In this document: positions 37,752-48,061 of the stretch, piece after piece
Layout of the letters: each line of letters starts with the position of its first letter
Position numbering within the stretch: position 1 is the stretch's first letter
Assembly: GCF_958450345.1 (NCBI RefSeq)
Contig: NC_088780.1
Location: 132,446,226 to 132,510,225, forward strand
Reading direction: 5' to 3'
DNA from: Calliphora vicina
Taxonomy: Eukaryota; Arthropoda; Insecta; Diptera; Calliphoridae
DNA: 64,000 bases
Position numbers and translations under genes: made by a program
The notes under the pieces: model-generated
The model's database searches: none
The model's input: only the letters and a program-made list of their open reading frames with translations
What the model was told of the DNA's origin: nothing

Positions 37752-37754
37752 TAA

Positions 37755-38510
37755 TTAAATGTTTTTAATTTTCTAATGGTAAATGATCTAAAAAGTTTAT
37801 AAATAGAGATTAATAAGAAATAGAAAATAAATTAAATAATATATAAGAGGTCGATTAACTAAAATATTTTAGTGTTATAAATGATCGAACAAAAAATCAC
37901 TTGATTCTAGTTTAATGTCACGTGCGACACATGTTCTGTAAGATGATTTGTATTGTATTTGAGCGTCCGAGTCGTGAAATATTAGAACATTATTACAATA
38001 TGATATGATAGGATACCTTGTGAATCGGCCAAATGTGTTTGAGTTGGCAATGTATAACAATTTGTTTGAGTCGTCCCAGCATATCTGAAGCTTTTGCCCA
38101 GATATTGGAGAATATCTGCAGGTTTTGAGGCACACATAAACTTCACACGTGCATATATATAAAAACTTGATGACACCAATAACAAATTCATTAGATGCAA
38201 TTTAAGTCATTTCAGTAGTTTTGACAGCCTGTATATTTCATTTTGATGACATTCCAAATAGTTTAGATTTTCAATTTATAAATTTAAAAATATTCAGATA
38301 AAATGTGCAACCTCTAAACGTTAACCGATTTTCTGCACTTGCTTTTTAGATGACAAAATACCATTTTAACTCTTGGGAAATCCGAAAACCGAACAGTTAC
38401 AACATAAGTGCTGCGTTATTGGACATTTGTAGATATAGATGTTGATATAACGAAATTAACCTTTCGAAGGCCTCATATATCTTACGAAAATTGCAATAAC
38501 TATCAATGTA
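37755..38510. other. non-coding stretch
   Basis: No gene supported. The two overlapping minus frames at 37875-38200 have no recognisable domain. Confidence 0.35.
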
Positions 38511-39016
38511 TGTATGTCTGATATAAAGGCTGTTTCATGTTTATAACATTTCCATCAGTAGAAACTTCTACTTATAAACAATGTTGATAGCATGCTGTTA
38601 TTAACATTTTTTGTAAGTATCACAGCATTAACTGTAAGGTAGTTTTAAAAGCTATATGAGATCATTGTGGAACTAGAACATTCTAGTTTTTTCCATTAGA
38701 TTATACATGAGACTTCTAAAAGATGATGCTGTATATATAAATAGTAACAGCGAGTTGTGTGTGAGTCAGTGGATCGTTGGCGCTGTTAGAGTTAACAACA
38801 ACCGTATTACCAGTGTGTTTTTAAATTGTGTAATACAAGACCCGTTTCACATTAAGACATTTAGTTGCGAGTAGTAAAATATAGTGACTATTTAAATTTG
38901 AATAAATAAAAAGTTGTTACAATTTTAGAACTACTGGTCACTTTTATTTGGAATTAAAAGAATCCGGTTTATTTAATTGAAATAAACCACCGTATTTAAA
39001 AGGTAAAAACGTAACA
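38511..39016 (+). mobile_element. probable solo LTR of a retrotransposon
   Basis: Limits are approximate, from TGTATGTCTG to AAAACGTAACA, giving the usual TG...CA form. It contains a TATA box (TATATATAAATAG at about 38732) about 70 bp before AGAGTTAACAACAAC, and an AATAAATAAA polyadenylation-like signal near 38902. A related sequence in the opposite direction is at 59769-60353, sharing CCATC-GTAGA, AACAATGTTGATAGCA, GCGCTGTTAGAGTTAACA, TTTGAATAAATAA and GGTAAAAACGTAACA in order. No gag or pol is beside it, so it looks solo. No matching target duplication was found, so the exact ends are uncertain. Confidence 0.65.
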
Positions 39017-39455
39017 AAATATACGTTCAAGAATCTTGGTGTATAAAGTCAGTATCCAAGTCAGTCATTAGACTTATGAGCAATTTAACATGACTATATT
39101 GAACTTGGGAAATATTTTTGGATATTCCTATCGTTAGCTTAGTGTGCAACTTTTTTAAATACTTTGTTTTAAATATTGTTGATATTTGGTATGTCTTATA
39201 ATGATAAAAAAAAAGCAGTGAATTGGCGACTTATAGGTGCAGTTTTGGTTTAAAAAAAATATTTGGTTTAGTGTAAGAAATTAAAAGAAAACATAGCACC
39301 TCTCACGATTCGCAAATTTTCGCATATTTCTACTTACACCTCAAAGAAATTTGCGTTTTATGTCATGTACGATATACTCTTATTTCGCTCCATACTTTTG
39401 ACAACAATGTTATAATGTTACAATGAAATAAGTTATTATTTTTTTTAAAAATATA
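39017..39455. other. non-coding stretch
   Basis: Nothing supported. Confidence 0.35.
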
Positions 39456-41047
39456 CAGTATCGGCCATAACTAAAGCACCCCCTCAGGGAATTTTTTTCA
39501 TATTATATTTTCTTTTATAAAAACAAATTTTTAAATTTCGATTATGTATTATTTTCATTTGTTAATATGTTTATTATTGATAAACAAATACTTTTAAAGT
39601 TAATCTTTCCATAAGTGGTAACATAAAATCAAAAAATATTTTAAGGTAGAAAATTAAACGGACAAAACTAAAGCACCTAATTTTAATTACTATTTTGTTG
39701 CAAATCCTTTGCATTGGATGACACAAGCACATCACTTAGGCATAGAAGATATTAAGTTTTTTATCTTGTCTTGCAATAGTCCTTAACGGCTTGAAATAAA
39801 TCGTGAAAATTGCCGATCGTTATTTCGGCAATTTTCACGTTTTATTTTCATATTAACAATATCCCTCAAGTTCTCAATAGGATTGATATTGGGAGATTGA
39901 GGAGTCCAATGAATAACTTGAATTTTATTGCTCTGTAGCCAAGTCTTACAAATTTTGGAGATGTGCTTAGGATCTTTATCCTGTTGGAAGCTCCCTTTAA
40001 GTGGCATCTCTTCACTGGCATAATGCAACATTACATATTTCAATATATCATGGTACATCAACCGACCCATAATCCCATCAATTTTATGAATTAGCCCAAT
40101 TTCTTGACCAGAAAAGCAACCCCAGACCATTACATTGCCTCCTCCATGTTTAATTGTTCCTTTGCAATACTTAGGATTCAGTCTTTCTCCTTTTGGTCTG
40201 CGTACACGCCTTATTTCATCGGAACTTTTTAAGTTGTATTTGGATTAATCAGTAAACAGTACTGTCATCCATTTTTGGACACTCTAGTCGATGTGCGCTT
40301 TGGCAAACTCCAGTCTAGCTTTCTTGTTCTTAGCTGATATAATGGGTTTTTTTGCTGGTCATCAACTGAATAATCCGACATCTACTTCTCTTCAACGGAT
40401 TGTTCTTTCGCTAAAGCATAATCTTAAAATTTTTCATACTTGACTAGATTATGCTATAGGATATTTTTGAATTGCTCTTTTGATCATGGAATCATAATAT
40501 CGTGTTTTTGTTTGCGAACGTCCTCCAGAATGCACCGTTGATATGCGACCAGTCTGCAAAAACTTTGAAATGAGTCTGAAAAAACTGATCTGTTAATTGA
40601 AAATTATTTACTCAATTCATGTCGTGATAAACCCGTCTTCCAGTCTTCAATAACTTTAATTTTAAATTCACTGAAGTACTTTTCTATGCCATTGTTTTTA
40701 TTACAATAAACTGTAATACACACTACGCCTTCCTTTATTTTTATCTTCTGGAATTTTGAAATCCATTCGTTGTCAGTCCCGTCAATTTACAATGCAATTA
40801 TACAGTAACGTAGTCAAAATTTTAAACATCTTATAAGGGGGTGCTTTTGTTTTGTGTTTTTATATGATTTATCATTTTAAATTAATTGTTCATAAAATTA
40901 TCTTTTACTAAATGAATATTATATGAACATTAACAATATAAGTTAATAAAATATATACAAATCAGAATTCAAAAAAGCATTTTTTATCAAAAAAATTATG
41001 TTTTGAAAAAATATATTGAGGGGGTGCTTTAGTTATGGCCAATACTG
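39456..41047 (-). mobile_element. complete Tc1-like transposon with IR/DR-type ends
   Basis: The left end CAGTATCGGCCATAACTAAA continues to GCACCCCCTCA. It is matched, with one mismatch over 31 bp, by the inverse of the right end (CAGTATTGGCCATAACTAAA...). TA flanks both ends (39454-39455, 41048-41049). A second, inner pair lies about 200 bp inside: ACAAAACTAAAGCACCT near 39662 and the inverse of GGGGGTGCTTTTGTTTTGTG near 40837. This gives two direct repeats in each inverted arm, as in IR/DR Tc1-like elements. The single transposase inside is broken (39690-40692). Length 1592 bp is typical of the group. Confidence 0.9.
39690..40692 (-). pseudogene. Tc1-like transposase, inactivated
   Basis: N-terminal helix-turn-helix traces appear as SEFKIKVIEDWKTGLSRHEL near 40675-40610, with a stop shortly after. 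The first catalytic D is in LFTD, followed at once by a TAA (40245-40247) where the family has E of FTDESK. An open stretch then gives MVWGCFSG, QQDKDPKHIS with the second catalytic D, and the third catalytic E in SPNINPIENL: a DDE triad in the expected order. Near the 3' end the frame shifts twice, but LFQAVKDY and KNLISSMPK with CACVIQCKG follow in other frames, including the SMP block typical of Tc1 C-termini. Expected length is about 330-340 residues. Confidence 0.9.
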
Positions 41048-41049
41048 TA

Positions 41050-42988
41050 GTACCCTCTGAATGGAGCAGAGGGTACTACAGATTTTTGCAAAATCTATTC
41101 CACTCTATAGGCGTACAAATGTCACGTACAATGACATGGAATTGCCCATATGACATTAAAAATAATGATTTAAATTTTTTTACTAAAACCTAAATATCAA
41201 AATAGGGGTACAAGCACTAACATTTAAATGTTTAATACTCTGTAAGAATTTAATAGAAAATAAACTTTATAATTTTTTGGCAATTTCGTTTATTTTTTTT
41301 ATATAAAATATTTGTATTTTACATCAAAATCTCTATGGGCAACTGTAAATATACATGTTATAAATATGTTATTTGTTTTAAACTCAACGCGTTAAAACTC
41401 ATTCATTCATTTATTTATTTTAATGTTGGCAACACTTTACCCTTTAAAGCACCACTAAAGAAGTACTTCAGTGAACACACCCAATCAACAAACACATTGT
41501 TTATCAATCAAGCACCACAAATAGCACAGCAACAACTACTACAACTACTCAAACACAATGCTTGTCGTTGTCGTTATCGTTATCGCTCACTCGCTCGCTC
41601 TCACACACAATAAAAATCAACCGAGAGTGTTTATTTTTAGAGCCAGCACTAATGATGCGTTTGTTAGCTGAGTAAGCTAAACGGTGGTGTTTTATATTTA
41701 GTAAGAAATGTTTTGGTTTATGATGGCCTGGGTTCGATTCCCAGTAGGTGCCCAACAAAAAAATAAAATATCTTCGTCACTACGTATGAATGAAATGGGT
41801 TTTAATTTAACATAAGATTTATTTATAATTGAAATGAAAATAATATTGTTTCTAATTCGTGAATGCGATTTTCAATGGCATAATGATCTGACTGCTCGCA
41901 ATAAACGTTCAATTTGTTGTTAGCAATAGACAGACTATTTCCAAATAAATCGTAGATTAAATTGGTTAATGCTTCAAAGTTGCTACGTTTCTTCTATAAA
42001 TGATAGTGTTTGGAAGCAATTTCCGAATATTTTTTTTTAATAATTGTAACAAAGAATTTACATATATTTTATATTATTATATCGTAGTAAAATAAAAAAC
42101 TATTAAAAGAACTTATACAAAATTAAATTTATTTATTTATAAACGGAGGGAACGGATCTTTTTGTAGTTTTTAAGTATATATAAAATAATTTTTAAATTT
42201 AAATTGAATTCTATGTATAGATTTTTTTTAAATTTTTTTTTTTCTGAAATTGTGAATTTGTTTAGAATTTTTTTCCGGATAATTTGCGAAAACTCAAAAA
42301 GGTTTAGTCCGATATTATTATTGAAGTAAACTTATAAAAGTTAAAATTTACATAACCTTTAATCTGTTTATATATTGCATTTTAATCGGCTCAGTAGTTT
42401 CGGAGTTATAATAACAAGTTGTAATTAGCATGAAGTTTGAACACACTAACAATAACAGTTCTTCAAATATTCGATAGATAGATAGATAGAATACTTATTA
42501 GTTCTTTAGGTATTCCTTTCAAACAACATTAAATTATAAGAAAGAGATTCGGACAAAGATTGAAGACTTTCGAAAGTATATTTCTATAGATATTCGAAAA
42601 TTACTATTTGGTTTCTATGGTAGGAGCTATCCCTATTGTTCCGATCCCGCCCATTTTTCGATAAACTTCGTGTGGTGATTTGAAATTTATTCGCATGAAG
42701 TTTGAAGGACTTTCGCAGTTACAGTTCTCCAGATATTCTAAAATAATTATTAGTACAAATGCAAACAAATAAAAATCGTTCAAATGTTTAAAGCTCTAAC
42801 TATTATTGATCGCAAGATATTGCCACGCCCAATTTCAGTGTCAAAATAATTAGTTTCTTCCAGTTACAAATGAAGACGATGTTTATAAAACCATCCGTTT
42901 AGTAGTTTATAGACTTTCATTTTTACATTCAGTTATATACATAGTAGAGTGATTAAATAATTTTTCTTATTTTTTTTTTTAATTGCAG
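41050..42988. other. non-coding stretch upstream of the gene
   Basis: No coding exon in the right phase could be found here for the gene that continues at 42989. The part at 41430-41620 is GC-richer, with CAACAACTACTACAACTACT and CACTCGCTCGCTCTCACACA words. Such words are common in fly 5' UTRs and promoters, but no TATA or initiator can be tied to a transcript. Simple repeats: GTTGTCGTTATCGTTATCGC at 41566-41585 and GATAGATAGATAGAT at 42475-42490. The last approximately 1.3 kb before 42988 is intron-like and ends in a long pyrimidine tract and GCAG. Confidence 0.45.
41657..41752 (+). other. tRNA-like sequence (possible tRNA-derived SINE or pseudogene)
   Basis: A perfect T-arm, CTGGG-TTCGATT-CCCAG (41728-41744), is followed by TAGGTGC, which can pair with GCGTTTG at 41657-41663 if wobble pairs are allowed. 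AGCT-GAGTA-AGCT at 41666-41678 resembles a D-arm, and TTAGCTGAGTAAG resembles pol III box A, while GGTTCGATTCC is box B. No anticodon stem can be formed between them and the spacing is long, so this is not a working tRNA. It may be a SINE head or a decayed tRNA. Confidence 0.35.
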
Positions 42989-43066
42989 CTACAACAAATT
43001 TTGTGGGAAAATTTACCCAAAGTGTTCGACGCATTGTGCAAGATGTCAAAGATGAGGGAGCACCAA
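42989..43066 (+). CDS. first visible exon of the unrecognised gene
   Basis: Acceptor TTGCAG after a run of T at 42961-42980; donor AA then GTAAG at 43067. Begins with CT completing a split codon and encodes TTNFVGKFTQSVRRIVQDVK then DEGAP. It ends with one base, A, that joins GT of the next exon into a serine codon. The other two frames either meet a stop or cannot join the next exon, which fixes the phase. Confidence 0.8.
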
Positions 43067-43928
43067 GTAAGACTTTACTGAGTAGGGTATACAAACGACT
43101 TTTATTGAAAATTCTTTATGTTTGCAGGTGGTATGAGCCGCGAGGAAGTCATTGAAACAAATGAAAGACTTCGAAATTTACGCATACGTTTGGAAGAGTC
43201 CTATGACACAGCCAAACAGGCTTTAATCAATCTCATGAATAAATATGGAGATTCGAAAAGTCAACGTAATATTTTCCAGCGTTATCCCATGCTCAAGTTA
43301 ATGATAAAGGTAAATTTTCTGTCATAAAATCCAAAAAGATATTAATTTTAGTTTGTTTAGGATGTCATACGCCTGGAAACACAATATTGGGCTTTAGTTG
43401 ATATACCTCGCCAGGAAAAACAAGAAACAGTGCCCTCTTATGTCATGCGTGCTTGTTCTATTATGGAAAAAACTCAAAAATCTGGAGAGGGCGTAAAGAC
43501 CTCAGCGAAATTGGCCGAGGAGGCAGCCGAGAAACGAGAACGCATGGAAAGATTGGAACGTAAGAAATGGTTTTTATTAATTTTAGAAATATCTCAGTAA
43601 AAATATTTATTTTTTTTACAGATTTAACTACCGCACAAATCGAACTAGAAAACACTCAACTAATTAACGATTTATATAGATTATTAAAAAAATATTTAGG
43701 CCTAAGACATCTCATAAGAGTTCTAAAGGTAAAATAAATCCATTTACTAAACAAATCAACATTGTGTAGCTACAAATTAATTTAATTTATTTGGGTTCGT
43801 TACAGGAAGAATATGGCAGTTCAAAATTATATCCCATATTTCCACGTTACACCATGCTCAAGGACATGATAAAGGGCATAATGCATGATCCTGATTATAT
43901 GGAAGTATGTCATGAAATAAACAATTGA
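42989..43928 (+). CDS. 3' end of an unrecognised protein-coding gene (five exons)
   Basis: Five exons (42989-43066, 43128-43309, 43361-43559, 43622-43728, 43806-43928) with GT-AG introns of 61, 51, 62 and 77 bp splice without a frame break into 228 residues plus TGA. The product is hydrophilic and mostly helical by composition. No signal peptide, membrane span or catalytic motif is seen in this part. It holds an imperfect internal repeat: KYGDSKSQRNIFQRYPMLKL in the second exon and EYGSSKLYPIFPRYTMLKDM in the last, each followed by MIK/IK. Between them is a charged, probable coiled-coil stretch rich in KLAEEAAEKRERMERLE. The first exon starts with two bases of a split codon after a 3' splice site, so upstream exons exist but were not found. 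I do not recognise the family; function unknown. An alternative last exon is listed at 44297. It is the only convincing host gene in the window. Confidence 0.85.
43128..43309 (+). CDS. second visible exon, first copy of the internal repeat
   Basis: Acceptor TTTGCAG, donor AAG then GTAAAT. Encodes GGMSREEVIETNERLRNLRI, a helical stretch, then NLMNKYGDSKSQRNIFQRYP with MLKLMIK. An ATG just before the exon (43118) lies inside the intron and is not the start. Confidence 0.85.
43361..43559 (+). CDS. third visible exon, charged helical linker
   Basis: Acceptor TTGTTTAG, donor C then GTAAGA. Encodes DVIRLETQYWALVDIPRQEK, then TVPSYVMRACSIMEKTQKSG, then a K/E/A-rich helical run ending ERMERLE. It ends one base into a histidine codon completed by the next exon. 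The short minus-strand open frame over this exon is a shadow. Confidence 0.85.
43622..43728 (+). CDS. fourth visible exon
   Basis: Acceptor TTTTTTACAG, donor AAG then GTAAAA. Encodes LTTAQIELENTQLINDLYRL followed by LKKYLGLRHLIRVLK, leucine-rich and amphipathic, probably helical. Confidence 0.8.
43806..43928 (+). CDS. fifth visible exon, second copy of the internal repeat
   Basis: Acceptor GTTACAG. Encodes EEYGSSKLYPIFPRYTMLKD with MIKGIMHDPDYME. Read straight through it ends VCHEINN and TGA. GAA followed by GTATGT at 43905 is, however, a strong splice donor in phase 0, so the true exon may stop at 43904 and the last seven residues may be intron. Confidence 0.75.
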   Translation, partial: EEYGSSKLYPIFPRYTMLKDMIKGIMHDPDYMEVCHEINN

Positions 43929-45524
43929 AATAACAAATACTAAAGTGTGTAGTCAAGATTTAGCTAAAGATAAAATATAAAAAAATTAAAAAAAAAACGA
44001 GAGACCGCATAGAATATAAACACATATTTAAAAAAGAATAAGAAAAGAATATACATACACTTAAAATAAGTCAGAAATCTTAGAAAGAAATTTGAAATTG
44101 CATACATTATTAGCAGCAACATCAGCAGCAGCAGCAATGAATGAATGTATGTATATGTGGCATCATCATTACCATCAAAATTTGCATCCTTCTCGCTCAC
44201 TTTAGTATTAAAATCGAACAAAAAAAAAATAAAAACCGAGAATCATCACAAATTGTAAAAAACATAAAAAACGCACATTGGCATTAATGCCTCCAGGATA
44301 TTGACGAAGCAGCAAGAAGAAATTATAAGATTGTGGTGGGATGATGCAGTTGCAACACAGCAACAGCTATGTATGGATGTGGAAACAAATTTCAAAATTT
44401 CAATATTTAAGAAAAATGTTAAATATTAAAAAGAAAATTATGACTTAAAGCAATATAAACTATTATAAAGTTACATACAAATATAAATTTCCAACAACTC
44501 CCCGCCATCTCATCTTTATATTGCCATATTTTAGCGCAAGAAAAATGTTGTGTAAAATAATTAAAAAAATATTAAAAAAAAATGCTTGAGGTATACAGTT
44601 TTCAGTTGAAACTGAATACAATAAAAAAGTTCAGTTACAAAAACAAATAGTTACAATTAACTATAGTTATAGATAAGTTGCAAGTTTAAACAATTTTTTA
44701 TATACAATTTAAGTTTTTGTTACATAAATATCTTGTTTAATACATATCATGCTTTACATTAAATCTGCTGTTATAGATATTATACAATACAAATCTTTAT
44801 TTGCAATTTAATCTTCCAAATGTTAAATTGTTTCCAGCTTTGCCTTTTTTTGTTGCTTATTGTTACTTAGTTAAATTATTTATTAGCAAACAATACACCA
44901 AGGAATCATAATTCCATCTAAAACTAGATATTTGTTAGGCTTAAAAGATTTTTTTTTCAGTTAAGAGCTTTACAATAGTGTTTTCATTTCATTTAATTTC
45001 GTTTCATAAAAACAATAATACAGAAAGTCATTCAAAGCTTAAAAAAGCTTTACACAAATTTAATTTGTAGCACTTGCTGAATATATTTGACAGGTCCAAA
45101 ACTTTCAAGAGTAAAAACTTCATGCAACTGAAAGTAATCCACTCAAGCCCTAAACAAAATTTTCTATAATTTTGATGCAGCTTTGCAAGAATTTGGATAA
45201 TCGGAGAATAGTTTGATGTTTGAAATGTTATTGGAGTTATTCAAAATAATAAAAACAAACCAGAATCGATATACTCCTGATTCACTGAAGAATCTGCCAA
45301 AATTTAGAACTAAAGATTTTTTACTCATTATTTCAAGTTGAAATTGAAGAATTACAAATTTTTATTGAGAAAATCTTATTAATATTGAGAAAATATAAAT
45401 TGAAATTCAGAAAAACTAACCAAAATATATATGTGCATTTCCTACGACTAGTCAGCGAGGATAGAGAAATAAAATGTTAATAATCATCGTGTTTTATTGA
45501 AGATATTTCGATATAATTTGATAC
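43929..45524. other. probable 3' UTR and downstream non-coding DNA
   Basis: A/T-rich sequence with CAGCAGCAGC-like repeats at 44110-44140 and several AATAAA-type signals (for example AATACAATAAAAAAG at about 44617). One of these may end the transcript, but the position cannot be chosen from sequence alone. No further exon is evident. Confidence 0.4.
44297..44344 (+). CDS. candidate final coding exon (alternative C-terminus)
   Basis: After an acceptor TGCCTCCAG, the phase that continues from 43904 gives DIDEAARRNYKIVVG and then TGA. This has a more protein-like composition than the read-through end. The intron would be 392 bp with a weak pyrimidine tract. Total product would be 236 visible residues. 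Supported only by splice signals and composition. Confidence 0.5.
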   Translation, partial: DIDEAARRNYKIVVG

Positions 45525-45532
45525 ATATACAC

Positions 45533-47279
45533 TAGGGTGGCCCTTAATAAACGAAAGTTGGATTTTGGCCATTCTCACCCCTCAGTTTGGTGAACATTAG
45601 TAAAAAAATCATCCTGAAAAAATGTTAGGTAAATCAGTTGGGGTTAAGACATGCCGCAAGCCCTCTGAAGTTTTGAGATGCATTTACAAGTGGAAAAAAT
45701 GAATTTTTTTCAGATTTTGTAAAAATTTTGCCATTAAAAAATTACTTTTGCAATTTAATTTAAAAGAATAGAAATGTGTTCGTAATTGTCGTTCAAATGA
45801 GACATAAAAAACCGAAATTTTTCAAAAAATGTTAAAGTTATTAAAAGTTCGGAACAAAATGAACATGTTTTGATAAATATTAAATTAAACCTCATGTTTA
45901 CTTAAAATATATCACTATTTACTTGTATATGAGTTTTTGTCTTCGTAGGATACCGTTAACCTATTCGCAGGTATGACCAAAAAAAATAAAAAAAATTTTA
46001 ACGGCAGTTTCAAAACTCCATTTTAAAATTTTTAAAAATTTTGTTAAACAAATTTCAGAATTTTTTGATCATCTCATTGGCATTAATTTAGACTATAATA
46101 GGGAATAAAAATGTTAAAAAATTATGAAAATATCTCTTATAGTTTTTCCGTACCTGCGATTTAAATTTTGAAATTTTCGAGAAAAACCAATTATTTGACC
46201 ATTTTTTTGCGAATGAGCTCTATTTCCTTACTGTTATGAATTTTAAGTAAATCATATTCACAATATTATAGTCCAGATAATTATAAATATACTCTGAAAG
46301 TTTTACTAAAATTGGAAAACATTAAACCTTAAATCGTGAAGGTCAAATGTCAAATTTTTTAAAATTTGGAATTTCTAATTTAAAGATATAGAAATGTTAT
46401 TTACTTTTGGATCGATTTTGATGAAACTTAAGAAAATTATAACATAAACTCTAGGGTTTATAATAACAGCACAAGAATGGAAATTAACCCTTAATGGCAT
46501 TTGGGATTAAAATGACCCCAAACTTTTAAAATCATATTTTTTATGGTTTTAGAAGTTTGGGGTAATTTCAAGTGCTATAAAAGGTAAAATTTAATTTTTC
46601 TGCTTTTTTTGTAAAGACTAGGCTTTGTGTTATATTTTTGTTAAGTTTCATCAAAATCGGCCCTAAAATATACAACATTTCGATATCTGTCCAAGAGAAA
46701 TTCCAAATATTGAAAAATTTGCCTTTGACCTTCACGTTTTAAGGTTTAAGGTTTTCCAATTTTAGTAAAACTTTCAGAGTATATTTAGAATTATCTGGAC
46801 TATAATATTCTGAACATATTTTACTTAAAAATAATAACAATAAGGAAATTGGGCGCATTCGCCAAAATATGGCCATCAATTTAGTTTTTCTCGAAAATCG
46901 CAGAATTTATATCGCAAGTACGGAAAAACTATAGAAGGTATTGACATATTTTTTTTCACATTTTTATTCCCTATTATGTTGTCAATAAATCCCAATGAGA
47001 TGATTAAAAAATTCTGAAATTTGTTTAACAAAATTTTAAAAAATTTTAAAATGGATTTTTGAAACTGCCGTTAAAAAATTTTTATTTTTTTGGTCATACC
47101 TGCGAATAGGTTAACGGTATTCTACGAAGACAAAAACTCATACACAAGTAAATATGGATATATTTTAAGTAAAGATGAGTTTTTATTTTTTATTTATCAA
47201 AATATGTTAATTTTGTTCCTACATTTCTTATTCTAGTTGCCTGAGACACGTTAATGGCCTGGCGATTAGGGCCACCCTA
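45533..47279. mobile_element. 1.75-kb palindromic hAT-like element, TAGGGTGGCCC ends (family C relative)
   Basis: Left end TAGGGTGGCCCTTA and right end GGGCCACCCTA are inverses. The flanks ATATACAC (45525-45532) and ATCTGCAC (47280-47287) agree in 6 of 8 positions, consistent with an aged 8-bp target duplication. The arms mirror each other around about 46560 and share blocks with the 9494 element: GAGTTTTTGTCTTCGTAGGA, ACCGTTAACCTATTCGCAGG. It is thus an older relative with different terminal bases. No transposase. Confidence 0.75.
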
Positions 47280-47280
47280 A

Positions 47281-48061
47281 TCTGCACAAGTTTCGCTCCA
47301 AATAAGTTTTATATATACCGAATTCATGTCACCAAATTTTACAATGATCGGTCCCTAATTAGTCAATAATAATAAGTAAATGTGCAAAAACATTTTACTT
47401 TTAAAATATCAATAATTTATATTTGTGACTGATTTTAGGAAGTGGGCCTTATATGGGAGCTATGATCAATTATGGACCGATCGCCATGAAATTAGGTTGT
47501 TTGATTTATATCTTTATGGGTATTATTTATGTTGAATTTTGTGTGTATACCAACATTTTTAAGAGATTTATGCACGTTAAAGTGATTTTCGGAAACGGGT
47601 CTATATGGGAGCTATGACTAATTATGGACCGATCGTAACAAAATTTGGTGACATGAATTTCGTATATATAAAACATATTTGGACCGAAATTTATGTAGAT
47701 ACATGTATAAGTTAAATAAACATTAAACACCGATAAAGTCCAATTTCGGGAGGACATTTGTACGGGGGCTAGGTGAAATAATGGACCGTTTTCAGCCAGT
47801 TTCAATAGGCTTGGTCCTGGGCTGAAAAAAATATATGTACCAAATTTTATCGAAATATCTTGAAAATTGCGACCTGTACTTTGCGCACAAGGTTTACATG
47901 GACAGACAACCAGCCAGCCAGACGGACGGACATCGTTTAATCAGAAAGTGATTCTAAGTCGATCTGTATACTTTAAGGTGGGTGTTAGACTAATATTTTG
48001 GGCGTTGCAAATATCTGCACAAACGCATTATACCCTCCCCACTATGGTGGTGTAGGGTATA
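47281..48061 (+). repeat. family A copy with a small inverted segment at the left
   Basis: The first 90 bp (GTTTCGCTCCAAATAAGTTT ... GATCGGTCCCTAATTAGTC) are in the reverse orientation. From about 47371 the sequence runs in the plus orientation to GGTGGTGTAGGGTATAA. It includes GACAGACAACCAGCCAGCCA with GACGGACGGACATCG. The inverted start suggests a rearranged or recombined copy. Confidence 0.75.

Noticed and set aside
38760..38840. Possible gene start near the TATA box at 38732
   Set aside because: The same box and start region occur in the related sequence at 59769-60353, so it is better explained as an LTR promoter.
41335..41613. 92-residue frame MGNCKYTCYKYV... upstream of the gene
   Set aside because: Q/L/R-rich end arises from CAACAACTA and CGTTATCG simple repeats; it has no splice donor in the phase needed by the exon at 42989.
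43964..44221. 85-residue minus-strand frame
   Set aside because: L/F-rich translation of A-rich 3' UTR-like DNA with CAGCAGCAG repeats; no domain and no homologous context.
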